A stretch of 64,000 bases of DNA from Aureliella helgolandensis (GTDB taxonomy: Bacteria; Planctomycetota; Planctomycetia; Pirellulales; Pirellulaceae): contig NZ_CP036298.1 in the NCBI RefSeq assembly GCF_007752135.1, positions 6,998,501-7,062,500 of the forward strand. Direction: 5' to 3'. The position numbers and the translations under genes are program-made. Positions 1-14,296 of this stretch are shown here, in pieces; positions within the stretch are counted from its first letter, which is position 1; each line of letters starts with the position of its first letter. The notes under the pieces are model-generated. The model saw nothing but the letters and a program-made list of their open reading frames with translations, did not search any database and was not told the origin of the DNA.

Positions 1-104
1 TGGTAGTTGGCATCTTAAGTGCACCGCCAAGGTTGATTCGACCGCCGCTCGCAAGAGTGGCTAGTAGATGAGAATTAAAGCAGGTGCACACACGACGCTG
101 GAGT

Positions 105-132
105 CAACATTCAGATGCAAATCTGAGCGTTG
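105..132 (+). other. Stem-loop in 23S leader, copy 1
   Basis: A 12-position stem with one A-C mismatch is capped by a GCAA (GNRA) tetraloop in the pre-23S leader. The copy 1/copy 2 substitution at 110 (T versus C at 5296) changes G-C to G-U and keeps the stem, which supports a folded RNA. A second hairpin lies at 198-217 (seven pairs). Both probably belong to the leader or processing structure of the 23S precursor. The exact role is inferred. Confidence 0.6.
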
Positions 133-305
133 ATTACCGATTTTATAGCGAGCGCTGAGAACGGCGGCTTGAGTGATCAAGTCGCAATAAAGATATCGTC
201 AGGACGATCATCCTGACAGACATCGAAGTTTCAAGCTCGACGCGACGCAGGGCAAAGCAGCATCGGTTGCTTACAGATAGCTGAGCAAGAGTTCGAGATT
301 TCGGT

Positions 306-3210
<2,905 letters not shown>

Positions 3211-3335
3211 CGATATTTTGCACTCTTGCGACTCGCTAAGAGAGCGGTCACCTACCCAGGTGACAGCGTATGATGTCAACTACCAATCAACAAAGCTATA
3301 CAGGCTTGTGCAAGCGAATAGGTTGCACAAGTCTC

Positions 3336-3443
3336 TCTGGCGACCATATCTGAAAGGTCATACCTGTTCCCATCCCGAACACAGAAGTCAAGCTTTCAGA
3401 GCCGATGATAGTGCCCACCAGTGCGAAAGTAGGTATTGCCAGT
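3336..3443 (+). rRNA. rrf: 5S ribosomal RNA, copy 1
   Basis: 5S rRNA about 125 nt after 23S. Terminal bases CTGGC and GCCAG pair, and the conserved CCCATCCCGAACAC loop region and the GCGAAAGTAGG 3' segment are present. It is cotranscribed with 23S and followed at once by a rho-independent terminator. Exact ends are uncertain by a few bases. Confidence 0.93.
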
Positions 3444-3450
3444 ATTTTTA

Positions 3451-3487
3451 AAAGCCTCCTAGACAATTGTCTATGGAGGCTTTTTTT
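3451..3487 (+). terminator. Rho-independent terminator of rRNA unit, copy 1
   Basis: The stem AAAGCCTCC/GGAGGCTTT continues after a one-base bulge into a second stem TAGAC/GTCTA around an AATT loop, followed by seven T. It lies eight bases after 5S. Confidence 0.93.
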
Positions 3488-3512
3488 ATGCGCCCACCAC
3501 AAGACAACACCT

Positions 3513-3566
3513 CGTAGCATGGCTCCCCGAGTCGTGAACCGTAGCATGGCTCCCCGTGCCGTGGAC
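3513..3566 (+). repeat. Two 27-bp tandem copies after rRNA unit 1
   Basis: The 17-mer CGTAGCATGGCTCCCCG occurs at 3513 and again at 3540, each followed by a similar 10-base tail. The same pair is in copy 2. I recall similar GTAGCATGGCTCCCCG strings scattered through planctomycete genomes, but cannot check that here. The rest of 3488-3690 holds nothing I recognise. Confidence 0.7.
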
Positions 3567-3690
3567 CACTACCACACGAGGCCACTCCTTCTTCCGCTGC
3601 CAAAACACAAGTGAGCCCCCGCATCGCCACACGTTCGTGGCCAGCGTCTGACGGGTAACACACCTCGAGCGACCAACTCCTTCTAGCGAC

Positions 3691-3835
3691 TCACCGCCGC
3701 CTGGCCGTCAACAAGGCGCGACGGGGAGCAGGATACCCCTCGAGCGTACGACTGCAATCCGAAGGATCTAGAAAATCTACCAACGATTCAAAACGCATCC
3801 AACGCGTACCTCGCTGCTCAGACACACGCGTTAAC
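3691..3835 (-). pseudogene. Orphan 3' end of cmoB carried on the repeat
   Basis: These 145 bases match the last 48 codons and stop of the intact cmoB at 8877-9851, on the minus strand. The match ends abruptly at 3835, where unrelated sequence leading to the oxygenase gene begins. It has no start and no catalytic domain, so it is only a footprint of the duplication. It shows that the duplicated block ended inside cmoB, making the arrangement at 9021 the ancestral junction. Confidence 0.85.
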
Positions 3836-3956
3836 CAAACTTAACCCCAAAGGAGCCTCACTCTTTTCGGGGTTGACCCGGCGTGCTCCCTTTAGGAATA
3901 TCCAACGCACCATTGCAACTAGCGATGCAGCATCTGGAAAATTCCACAAGGAGATT

Positions 3957-4814
3957 ATGTTGCCCACCCCCAGCTTTCCCCAACCGGCCAGCGTCGAACA
4001 TGTTGACCTAGCGCTGCGCTCCGAACTACTCCAGCATTGCACGCGAACCATCGCGGAAACTTCGCTGCAGCTCACTCCCTTCCCACACTTCTTGGTGCAC
4101 GGCTTTCTCCCGCAGGAGGTCTACAACGAGCTGATTTGCAGTTTTCCCGCCCCCGAGGAGTATGAAGCCTTCGGATACGAGAAGCACCAGGCCCCCAACG
4201 GCAGCAGCAATCGCTTTCGATATCAATTCTCGAATCGATACTTAGCAAAACTGCCACCAGTCAAGCGAAAACTCTGGTTTACCATTCGAAGCGTGCTTGG
4301 CAGCCACGATTTCAAGCAAACCGTGTTTGAGAAACTGGCACCGGGACTCGAGCTGCGTTACGGGGCTGAGCTGGCAGGCCGGGGAGATCTCGCGGGCTAC
4401 GCGCTTCCGGAATTGTTCCGCGAGACCGAAGGGTATTCGATCAAGCCCCATCCGGACACGCGCAAGAAAGTGGTAACGATGCAATTTGCATTGGCTAGCG
4501 ATGAGGGGCAACGAGAGCTGGGCACGGAATTCTACAGACGCTCCGCAGCACCGCGCAACTGGCTTCGACAGCCGTATGGTTTCGAGGTGGCCAAGAAGAT
4601 GCCGTTCAGCCCCAACACGGTCTATGCGTTCTCCGTGCTCAACACCGTCCGCTTGAAGAGTTGGCATGGCCGGACAGCGATTCCGGGCGACTTTGGCGTC
4701 CGCAACTCCATTCTCAACATTTGGTATGAGCAGGCTGAGAATGGCAACCAGGAGTTGATCGACGAATCCCACTGGTTTGCCACTACCGCAGTCCCGGCGC
4801 TTCGAGCTGCCTGA
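3957..4814 (+). CDS. Putative 2OG-Fe(II) oxygenase superfamily protein
   Basis: Predicted soluble protein of 285 aa. In the C-terminal half an HPD motif (in IKPHPDTRKKV, the HxD iron ligands) is followed by a distal His in SWHGRTAI and then an Arg in FGVRNSI. This is the order expected of 2-oxoglutarate/Fe(II) dioxygenases of the prolyl-hydroxylase type. The substrate is unknown. The frame opens further upstream at a TTG (3873), but ATG 3957 is preferred because AAGGAG lies just before it, although the spacing of three bases is short. The gene sits alone between the two rRNA units, starting 122 bases after the repeat ends. It is on the same strand as the rRNAs, so readthrough is possible but would have to pass the rRNA terminator. 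Superfamily assignment is moderate and function is not assignable. Confidence 0.72.
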   Translation: MLPTPSFPQPASVEHVDLALRSELLQHCTRTIAETSLQLTPFPHFLVHGFLPQEVYNELICSFPAPEEYEAFGYEKHQAPNGSSNRFRYQFSNRYLAKLPPVKRKLWFTIRSVLGSHDFKQTVFEKLAPGLELRYGAELAGRGDLAGYALPELFRETEGYSIKPHPDTRKKVVTMQFALASDEGQRELGTEFYRRSAAPRNWLRQPYGFEVAKKMPFSPNTVYAFSVLNTVRLKSWHGRTAIPGDFGVRNSILNIWYEQAENGNQELIDESHWFATTAVPALRAA

Positions 4815-5096
4815 GCCATGGGGAGACGTCCCCACGCCTCCTCTTGAACTGCAAACCAGGCTCCGATTCGAAAAATCCTCCAGTTAGGCTCAATCGGCAG
4901 CCCACCGATACCGATAAGCTCACCTTACCGAGGCAGCAAACATGCTGAACCAACCTGGTTTAGAAAGAATCTGCCAAGGAAATTCAGGACGGCAAAAGCG
5001 TCGCTGACCCAATAAATTGTTCGGTTTTTAACATGAACCGAGACCAATGGGGGGGGGCGCCACCGCAGAGAACTCGACACTCCGCCGCTTTTGCCG
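4815..5096. other. Intergenic region before second rRNA unit
   Basis: No convincing gene. GGGGA-GACG-TCCCC at about 4819-4832 makes a small hairpin just after the oxygenase stop but lacks a T-run. A run of G at about 5048-5057 precedes the rRNA promoter region. Confidence 0.5.
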
Positions 5097-5125
5097 TTGA
5101 CGGTCCACCGACTCCGGTCTAAATT
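5097..5125 (+). promoter_or_regulatory. Putative sigma-70 promoter of rRNA unit 2
   Basis: TTGACG (5097-5102) and TAAATT (5120-5125) are separated by 17 bases and lie about 40 bases upstream of the boxA-like element. Position and spacing fit an rRNA promoter. The equivalent site for copy 1 would lie left of the window. Confidence 0.6.
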
Positions 5126-5163
5126 ACCGTCCATGTGGCCGAGAGGACACAAAACACAAAACT

Positions 5164-5176
5164 TGATCTTTGACAA
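5164..5176 (+). promoter_or_regulatory. boxA-like rRNA antitermination site
   Basis: TGATCTTTGACAA matches the E. coli rRNA boxA TGCTCTTTAACAA at 11 of 13 positions. It lies between the promoter and the 23S leader, the place where the Nus antitermination complex loads on rRNA transcripts. Confidence 0.6.
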
Positions 5177-5491
5177 TTTGGTTGATTGGTAGTTGGCATC
5201 TTAAGTGCACCGCCAAGGTTGATTCGACCGCCGCTCGCAGGAGTGGCTAGTAGATGAGAATTAAAGCAGGTGCACACACGACGCTGGAGTCAACACTCAG
5301 ATGCAAATCTGAGCGTTGATTACCGATTTTATAGCGAGCGCTGAGAACGGCGGCTTGAGTGATCAAGTCGCAATAAAGATATCGTCAGGACGATCATCCT
5401 GACAGACATCGAAGTTTCAAGCTCGACGCGACGCAGGGCAAAGCAGCTTCGGTTGCTTATAGATAGCTGAGCAAGAGTTCGAGATTTCGGT

Positions 5492-8396
<2,905 letters not shown>

Positions 8397-8521
8397 CGAT
8401 ATTTTGCACTCTTGCGACTCGCTAAGAGAGCGGTCACCTACCCAGGTGACAGCGTATGATGTCAACTACCAATCAACAAAGCTATACAGGCTTGTGCAAG
8501 CGAATAGGTTGCACAAGTCTC

Positions 8522-8629
8522 TCTGGCGACCATATCTGAAAGGTCATACCTGTTCCCATCCCGAACACAGAAGTCAAGCTTTCAGAGCCGATGATAGTGC
8601 CCACCAGTGCGAAAGTAGGTATTGCCAGT
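8522..8629 (+). rRNA. rrf: 5S ribosomal RNA, copy 2
   Basis: Same sequence as copy 1. The nearest difference between the copies (C at 8635) is a few bases after the predicted 3' end. Confidence 0.93.
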
Positions 8630-8636
8630 ATTTTCA

Positions 8637-8673
8637 AAAGCCTCCTAGACAATTGTCTATGGAGGCTTTTTTT
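8637..8673 (+). terminator. Rho-independent terminator of rRNA unit 2
   Basis: Identical hairpin and T-run to the terminator of copy 1. It separates the rRNA unit from the convergent cmoB gene. Confidence 0.93.
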
Positions 8674-8876
8674 ATGCGCCCACCACAAGACAACACCTCG
8701 TAGCATGGCTCCCCGAGTCGTGAACCGTAGCATGGCTCCCCGTGCCGTGGACCACTACCACACGAGGCCACTCCTTCTTCCGCTGCCAAAACACAAGTGA
8801 GCCCCCGCATCGCCACACGTTCGTGGCCAGCGTCTGACGGGTAACACACCTCGAGCGACCAACTCCTTCTAGCGAC

Positions 8877-9851
8877 TCACCGCCGCCTGGCCGTCAACAA
8901 GGCGCGACGGGGAGCAGGATACCCCTCGAGCGTACGACTGCAATCCGAAGGATCTAGAAAATCTACCAACGATTCAAAACGCATCCAACGCGTACCTCGC
9001 TGCTCAGACACACGCGTTAACGCATCGCTGACCACGCACACTTCTTCAAAACCGGTGCGCTGCAACCAGATCCGAAGCATTGAGAGCGAGGGGAGAAACC
9101 AAACGTTGCGCATCTTCGCATAGCGATCGGCGGGAACTAAGACCGTCGCGTGTTCCGAGTCGACAATCAAAGTTTCTAAGACCAATTCCCCGTCGGACTT
9201 AAGTGCGCTGGCCAGTGTTTGCAAATGGTCGATGGGGCTCGTGCGGTGATAGAGCACGCCCATGGAACAAACCACATCAAATCGATGAGGATTTGGGGGC
9301 AGGTCGGTATCTTTGAGCGGCAAGATAAAATGGCGCTCGTCAGCATCAGCATACTTGCGCAGCACTTCAAATTGCATGATGGATAGCCATGTCGGATCGC
9401 ATCCCACCACCCATTGAGCGCCAGCCGCTAGCATTCGCCAGCCGTAGTAGCCATTTCCACAGCCAATATCGAGGACCGATTTCCCTGTGAAATCAAAAGC
9501 GCTAGCTAAGCGATCCCACTTCAGATTCGAACGCCACTCGGTATCGATCGTCGTTCCCAAGATTTGGAACGGCCCCTTGCGCCATGGATGAAATTCCATC
9601 AATCGCTCGCGCACTTCAACCAACTCCGTCTCCGACAGCTCGCCGATCACCTGCACAGCATCGGAAATCGCATGCATTTCAAACTTCGCAGGTTTCGGCA
9701 GGGCCGCCCAAGCCTGCTGCCAGCGTGGCAGATCTCCGTGAGACGCAGCGGTGAATCTTTCATGGGTGAGCGTCTCCAGCTGATTCGCCCAATCCACGCT
9801 GCCTACGGAACGGAGCCAACCAAAGAGCCGGTCACGGTCAAACAACTTCAT
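8877..9851 (-). CDS. cmoB: tRNA U34 carboxymethyltransferase CmoB
   Basis: Predicted 324-aa cytosolic enzyme, close to the usual length (about 323). CmoB transfers the carboxymethyl group from carboxy-S-adenosylmethionine to 5-hydroxyuridine at the tRNA wobble position, giving cmo5U. Family motifs are HPWRKGP (88-94), IDTEWRS (102-108) and the cofactor loop LDIGCGNGYYG (127-137), followed by CSMGVLYHRTSP. It lies seven bases after cmoA, which makes its cofactor, so the two form an operon. The last 48 codons lie inside the long repeat, and a copy of that tail is stranded at 3691-3835. The gene converges on rRNA unit 2, separated by its terminator. Confidence 0.95.
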   Translation of the reverse strand: MKLFDRDRLFGWLRSVGSVDWANQLETLTHERFTAASHGDLPRWQQAWAALPKPAKFEMHAISDAVQVIGELSETELVEVRERLMEFHPWRKGPFQILGTTIDTEWRSNLKWDRLASAFDFTGKSVLDIGCGNGYYGWRMLAAGAQWVVGCDPTWLSIMQFEVLRKYADADERHFILPLKDTDLPPNPHRFDVVCSMGVLYHRTSPIDHLQTLASALKSDGELVLETLIVDSEHATVLVPADRYAKMRNVWFLPSLSMLRIWLQRTGFEEVCVVSDALTRVSEQRGTRWMRFESLVDFLDPSDCSRTLEGYPAPRRALLTARRR

Positions 9852-9858
9852 GCGGTAG

Positions 9859-10599
9859 TCAATTCTTGATGGCTAGAATCGAAGCAAAATTAAAACACTG
9901 GAACCACGGCGCCACGACTTCGAAGCCAACCCGCTGAAGTCGAGAGAGATGGGCATCCAACGGCTCTGGAATGAGCATGTTTTCAATGGAGGTTCGCTTT
10001 TGAGCGATTTCTAGATCGCTATATCCGTGCGCTCGCTTGAAATCGTGATGCAATTCGTTCAGCAGAGCTTGCTGAGAGTCGTCTTCAAAGCTGATTTTTT
10101 CACTCAGCAAGAGGGCACCACCCGGTATGAGGCTCTCGCAGATCTTTTGCAAAAGTGGCTCTCGGTCTACTGAGGGGATGAATTGCAGAGTGAAATTGAG
10201 GACGACGAAAGAAGCCCTGTCGAGTGAGACTTGGCGAATATCCGCCTGATGCGTTTCGACTGCGCAGCCCGAGGCGATTTCTTGTGGCGACAGTTCAGCC
10301 AACCGCTGCTGAAGTCGAGCAATCATGGCTGGCGAGTTGTCGACGGCGTGCAAGGTGCAATCCATGCTTGCTTGCGGGCGGATGAGCCAGGTGGCTGCTC
10401 CTAGTGAGCACCCCAAATCGTAAATATTGGTCCCTGGTCGAATAAAACGCCCCGCGAGCTGCTCAATCATCGACAAAATTGAAGCGTAGCCAGGCACAGA
10501 GCGGGCAATCATATCGGGAAACACATCCGCCACTGAATCATCAAAGGTGAACTCTCCCACCCGTTGCCGAGGCAGCGAATAGATCCGATCTCGGTTCAT
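9859..10599 (-). CDS. cmoA: Carboxy-S-adenosyl-L-methionine synthase CmoA
   Basis: Predicted 246-aa protein, the same size as other CmoA proteins. CmoA converts S-adenosylmethionine and prephenate to carboxy-SAM, the donor used by CmoB. Visible features are the N-terminal FTFDDSVADVFPDMI segment and the Arg in RSVPGY typical of CmoA, the cofactor loop IYDLGCSLGAAT (about 59-70) and LNFTLQFIP in the core. It is the first gene of the cmoA-cmoB pair. ATG 10599 has no strong ribosome binding site. Confidence 0.95.
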   Translation of the reverse strand: MNRDRIYSLPRQRVGEFTFDDSVADVFPDMIARSVPGYASILSMIEQLAGRFIRPGTNIYDLGCSLGAATWLIRPQASMDCTLHAVDNSPAMIARLQQRLAELSPQEIASGCAVETHQADIRQVSLDRASFVVLNFTLQFIPSVDREPLLQKICESLIPGGALLLSEKISFEDDSQQALLNELHHDFKRAHGYSDLEIAQKRTSIENMLIPEPLDAHLSRLQRVGFEVVAPWFQCFNFASILAIKN

Positions 10600-10924
10600 G
10601 CTTAGTTTTCTAACGCGAAGGGAAGCTCACCACACCAATTGCCTAATCATTGCCGGAGGCCCATTTTACCTCACTTCGATGGAGAGGCGGATAGGGGGGC
10701 GGATCAATGCGTAGTGCACCGAAAAACCCTAGCGGGGGGAACCTTACCCCAGCCAACCTCGCGATGCGGCAGCCACATAACACTACAGAGTTACAGGCAA
10801 AGTCTTTCTGAATAAAAAAATCACAAAATCTCTCGGTGTTAATTTGGGAAATTGAATCAGGTTCACCAGCGCGTTAGTTTCCCGTCATGCTGCCGACACA
10901 ATCCGTTGCCTAAGGAGTGAATCC
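10600..10924. other. Divergent intergenic region cmoA / PEP-CTERM gene
   Basis: Control region for two divergent genes. An AT-rich tract at about 10805-10855 is a plausible promoter zone, but I cannot pick clear -35/-10 pairs. AAGGAG at 10912-10917 is a good ribosome binding site seven bases before ATG 10925. No other gene is seen. Confidence 0.5.
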
Positions 10925-11575
10925 ATGCCGAAGACTCATTTTTTTGTTGCTCTGTTGCTAACCACACTCTTTTCAAGCTCATGCTCAGGAGACATTATCG
11001 TCGAGTTTTCCAACGGCGGAGCTCTCGACGGGGATGCCGCCGGAGACACGGCCCAATTCACCGACAGCATTTCTGGGGAGATTGCCACCCTGACAACTCA
11101 AGCCGTGCTGCAGGGGGCAACGCCGGCGGTCATCAACGAGAATTCGGGGGCGTTGGGAGTCGGCAACGCGATCTTTGAAGTGGGGGAAATCTGGAGCTTC
11201 AGTTGGAATGTAGCGACCGAATTGGAAGCGATCGACCTAAGCAGTTTTACCAACGACGAAACTTTTCAGATCTCCTCCACGAGCTGGCAAGGCTTAAGCT
11301 TTGATACTAGTTCCGTGGCGGAGCTGGCTTTCAACTCCACCACCGGTACGTTCAACTTGACCGCTGGCACCATCTCCGATCAATTCGATTTTTCGTCCGT
11401 GAGTGGCGCCCCCATTCTTCTGAACGCAGGTGCGGAGTACAGTTTTTCCGCCACTGCCGGCAGCACTTCACTTCAAAGCATGCGATTCTCTGCAGTTCCT
11501 GAACCCAGTGCACTGGGACTTCTGGGGCTGTCCATTGTCTGCTTGCTTAGAACGCGTCCCCCACAGTCACGCTGA
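10925..11575 (+). CDS. PEP-CTERM sorting domain protein
   Basis: Predicted 216-aa exported protein. The N-terminus has a lysine and a hydrophobic stretch (FFVALLLTTLFSSSC), a Sec signal with a possible lipobox-like Cys. The body is Ser/Thr/Gly/Ala-rich with a beta-sandwich character. The C-terminus carries VPEPSALGLLGL, then a hydrophobic segment and a basic tail, the tripartite PEP-CTERM signal that exosortase recognises in exopolysaccharide-producing bacteria. No exosortase gene is in this window. A strong AAGGAG supports the ATG start. The function of the mature part is unknown. Confidence 0.82.
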   Translation: MPKTHFFVALLLTTLFSSSCSGDIIVEFSNGGALDGDAAGDTAQFTDSISGEIATLTTQAVLQGATPAVINENSGALGVGNAIFEVGEIWSFSWNVATELEAIDLSSFTNDETFQISSTSWQGLSFDTSSVAELAFNSTTGTFNLTAGTISDQFDFSSVSGAPILLNAGAEYSFSATAGSTSLQSMRFSAVPEPSALGLLGLSIVCLLRTRPPQSR

Positions 11576-11774
11576 AGAGAGCGGCACTCCGTCGAGTGCC
11601 AAGTGCCGATTGAAACGCATGGTCGCAGGCCACTGACCAAGTAAAGTGCGCGATAACCGGGACAGCCAACCTGTCCACCTGCGGCATGCCACTGAAGACG
11701 CTATATTGGACCTTACCGATCTTCCCAACCTGGAATCGGTTACTCCAACTTTCAGCATCTGTAGGAAACGCTGC

Positions 11775-12833
11775 ATGTCCAACCCGGCCATCACCAGTCT
11801 CATCAATTCTGGCACCAATCTGTACCTGGATTCGATCGATCCAGATCTCGTGAAACTCAATCTTGAATGGGGCGCGGTTGGAGCGACGAGCAACCCCATC
11901 ATCATTTCAGGTCTCATCGAGAGTGGTCGTTTTGACTCACAACTCGCCGAACTGCTCAAGTCGGGTAAGGACGACAGCGAGATTGCTTGGGAATTGACCG
12001 ACCAACTGGTTCGCCAAGCACAACAGGCCTTCCACTCCGTTTGGGAGAAGACTCGCGGCGACGCAGGTTGGGTCAGCTTCGAACTCGATCCACTCATCGA
12101 AGATCTCGATGCCAACATGCCGCATGCAGATCGTGTCGAACGCTATATTGAACTGGGCAAAAAGTGGTCGGCTGGGCACGACAACCGCATGATCAAAGTC
12201 CCTGCCACCCCAGCTGGCTTGGACAGCTTGTCCGCACTCAGTGCAGCTGGGATTACGCTCAACGTAACGCTGGTATTCACCATGGACCAGTATGTACAGG
12301 CGCGGAACAACGTCTGGGAAGGCGCACAAAAGCGGGCGTCGCTCGACACGTTCAAGAGTGTCTACAGTATTTTTGTCTCACGAGTGGACCAATATACCGC
12401 CCAACATGTAGCGCAACTCTCTGCGGATGCGCAGGGGCAAGTCGGTATTGTGAACGCCAAACGCATATGGCAAGCCAACCAAGATTTTTGGAAAGCCAAT
12501 CCCACTCCACTCAAGCAAGAAATGATCTTTGCTAGTACGGGCACCAAAAATCCGACGGATCCCCCTACGAAGTATGTCGAAGCTCTGGCGGGAAGCGATA
12601 TTCAAACCAATCCACCAGCCACCAATGCAGCGGTAGCCGAAAGCTCCGTCGTGTTCTCGCGACAAGTCGACCAATTGCCACCAGCCTCTGTGCTGAATGA
12701 TATCGATGCGCATGTCAACATGTCCCACCTTGAGAAGACCTTGATGGGCGAAGGCATCGCGAAGTTTGCCGCGCCTCAAAAGCAATTGCTCGCGACAATC
12801 GCCAGCAAGCGGGCCAAACTGGCGGTTGGGTAA
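11775..12833 (+). CDS. tal: Transaldolase
   Basis: Predicted 352-aa cytosolic enzyme of the non-oxidative pentose phosphate pathway, which moves a dihydroxyacetone unit between sugar phosphates. The N-terminal strand [11 protein letters not shown] and TSNPIIIS, followed by [11 protein letters not shown] with the Schiff-base lysine, and then TLNVTLVFT, are the expected barrel motifs. The FASTGTKNP segment near residue 255 is also typical. The frame opens upstream at 11646 with GTG, but conserved homology starts at ATG 11775 and a weak AGGAAA precedes it. It runs convergently to the nitroreductase gene. Confidence 0.9.
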   Translation: MSNPAITSLINSGTNLYLDSIDPDLVKLNLEWGAVGATSNPIIISGLIESGRFDSQLAELLKSGKDDSEIAWELTDQLVRQAQQAFHSVWEKTRGDAGWVSFELDPLIEDLDANMPHADRVERYIELGKKWSAGHDNRMIKVPATPAGLDSLSALSAAGITLNVTLVFTMDQYVQARNNVWEGAQKRASLDTFKSVYSIFVSRVDQYTAQHVAQLSADAQGQVGIVNAKRIWQANQDFWKANPTPLKQEMIFASTGTKNPTDPPTKYVEALAGSDIQTNPPATNAAVAESSVVFSRQVDQLPPASVLNDIDAHVNMSHLEKTLMGEGIAKFAAPQKQLLATIASKRAKLAVG

Positions 12834-12880
12834 GCCCCATTGCGTTCAGGCCAGGGGCAATCGGAAAAGTGATTCGATAC

Positions 12881-12910
12881 CCACGAGGCAGTTGGATGCC
12901 TGCTTCGTGG
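12881..12910. terminator. Inverted repeat between convergent genes
   Basis: CCACGAGGCA and TGCCTGCTTCGTGG form a bulged hairpin between the transaldolase and nitroreductase stops. There is no T-run, so a role as a two-way terminator is only suggested by position. Confidence 0.35.
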
Positions 12911-12924
12911 CAAAGCAGTCTTGG

Positions 12925-13566
12925 TTAGACATGCACCACTAAATCAGAAGCCGAAAACCTGACTTTCTTGGCATCTGCTTGCGTATCTTCGGCATGTCGA
13001 TACCCCACTGCGCAACCGACCACCGTCGTAAATTCGCTATCTTCAATCCCCAGCAACTTGTCGTATTCTGAGAACGCGATGCCTTCCATCGGGCAGGTGT
13101 CGACTCCCAGAAGCGCGGCAGCCACCATCAATTGTCCGAGTGCGATGTATACCTGGCGACAGTTCCAATCCAGATGCGTCTCCATTTTTTCAATGGTTGA
13201 AACCAGGATTCTGCGATAGCCCTCCACCGCCTCCCCGGGCAATTCACGCGTCTCAATAACGGATTTCATGTACGTATCGACGTACTCCGCGTCCATCGTC
13301 TTGCGGGCAGCCAACACCACCATATGGGAACAGTCTTGAGGCTGTTTTTGATTCCATGAAATGGACGGCAACTTCGCCTTCACCGTCTCATCGGTAATGA
13401 TATAGAACCGCCAGGGCTGCAAACCGTAACTGCTAGGTGTTAAAATCAAGCTCTGCTCGAGCGCGTTCCAGGTCTCCGCGTCCAGACGCCGCAGAGGGTC
13501 AAAGCGTTTGGTTGCGTACCGCCAATTCAGACTATCGAGTAGCTGCTGAGGGGTGGGTTGCGACAT
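12925..13566 (-). CDS. Nitroreductase family protein (NAD(P)H-dependent, FMN)
   Basis: Predicted 213-aa flavoprotein. The N-terminal RYATKRFDP, the TPSSYGLQPWRF substrate/FMN segment and the C-terminal GIEDSEF...CAVGYRH segment match the NfsB-like nitroreductase fold. Such enzymes reduce nitro compounds or quinones with FMN. The physiological substrate here is unknown. The frame continues upstream to 13737, but the extra residues are Gly/Trp-rich and overlap the divergent gene, so ATG 13566 is chosen. It is divergent from the gamma-carbonic-anhydrase-like gene, with 75 bases between the starts. Confidence 0.88.
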   Translation of the reverse strand: MSQPTPQQLLDSLNWRYATKRFDPLRRLDAETWNALEQSLILTPSSYGLQPWRFYIITDETVKAKLPSISWNQKQPQDCSHMVVLAARKTMDAEYVDTYMKSVIETRELPGEAVEGYRRILVSTIEKMETHLDWNCRQVYIALGQLMVAAALLGVDTCPMEGIAFSEYDKLLGIEDSEFTTVVGCAVGYRHAEDTQADAKKVRFSASDLVVHV

Positions 13567-13641
13567 ATTGATCTCTGGCGGAAAGAATTGCAAAACTCCG
13601 ATTGTATAGATCCCCTCACCAATTGCCACACTGGAAAGCCC

Positions 13642-14151
13642 ATGCACTCCCCCACGCCACAAACCGATCTCCGAGCGCCAACTTGCTGGATTGCCCCCTC
13701 CGCCACCGTACTGGGTCATGTGACACTGGGCGAACAATCAAGCGTATGGTTCGGAGCAGTTTTGCGTGGCGATACTTCCGAAATCAGTATTGGAGATGGT
13801 AGCAACGTGCAAGACTTAGCTTGCTTGCATTGCGACCCAGGTTTTCCATGTGTGATCGAGGAACGCGTGACCATCGGGCACGGAGCGATTGTGCACGGAG
13901 CGCACGTAGAGCGTGATTCTTTGATCGGCATTCGCGCCGTGGTGCTCAACGGTGCTCGGATTGGTACCGGTTCGATTGTCGCAGCTGGAGCCCTGGTGCC
14001 GGAGGGAAAGATCATTCCACCTGGAAGCATGGTGATGGGAGTCCCGGGCAAAGTCGTTCGCCCAGTCACTGCTGAAGATCGCCAAATGATTGAACATGCC
14101 GCGGAGCATTACATCGAGAATGCCGCTCACTACAAGCAATGCGAGCAGTAG
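13642..14151 (+). CDS. Gamma carbonic anhydrase-like hexapeptide-repeat protein
   Basis: Predicted 169-aa left-handed beta-helix protein. Hexapeptide repeats run from about residue 20 to 140, with SSVWFGAVLRGD and ERVTIGHGAIVHGAHV typical of the YrdA/PaaY/gamma-carbonic-anhydrase group, and GVPGKVVRPV at the C-terminal turn. Metal-binding His residues are present in IGHGAIVHGAHV. It may be a metal-dependent CO2 hydratase or a related acyl-thioester enzyme. The start at ATG 13642, with GGAAAG upstream, is preferred over the upstream frame that overlaps the nitroreductase. Confidence 0.88.
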   Translation: MHSPTPQTDLRAPTCWIAPSATVLGHVTLGEQSSVWFGAVLRGDTSEISIGDGSNVQDLACLHCDPGFPCVIEERVTIGHGAIVHGAHVERDSLIGIRAVVLNGARIGTGSIVAAGALVPEGKIIPPGSMVMGVPGKVVRPVTAEDRQMIEHAAEHYIENAAHYKQCEQ

Positions 14152-14296
14152 CACGTTGCGGTAGTACGCTTGAGTTCTGGGGCCTCGCGTCCCCATCGAT
14201 GAGCGAGGGGAGGGCAGTACAAGCAAACACGTCCTCACCCTTTACGTTTTTTTGATTTACGAGCGTTTTCAGGTTTACCGCGAAGGTAGTATGAGG

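Noticed and set aside
5170-5175. TTGACA read as a -35 promoter box
   Set aside because: No acceptable -10 lies 16-18 bases downstream, and the surrounding 13 bases fit boxA better; the promoter at 5097-5125 is a better candidate.
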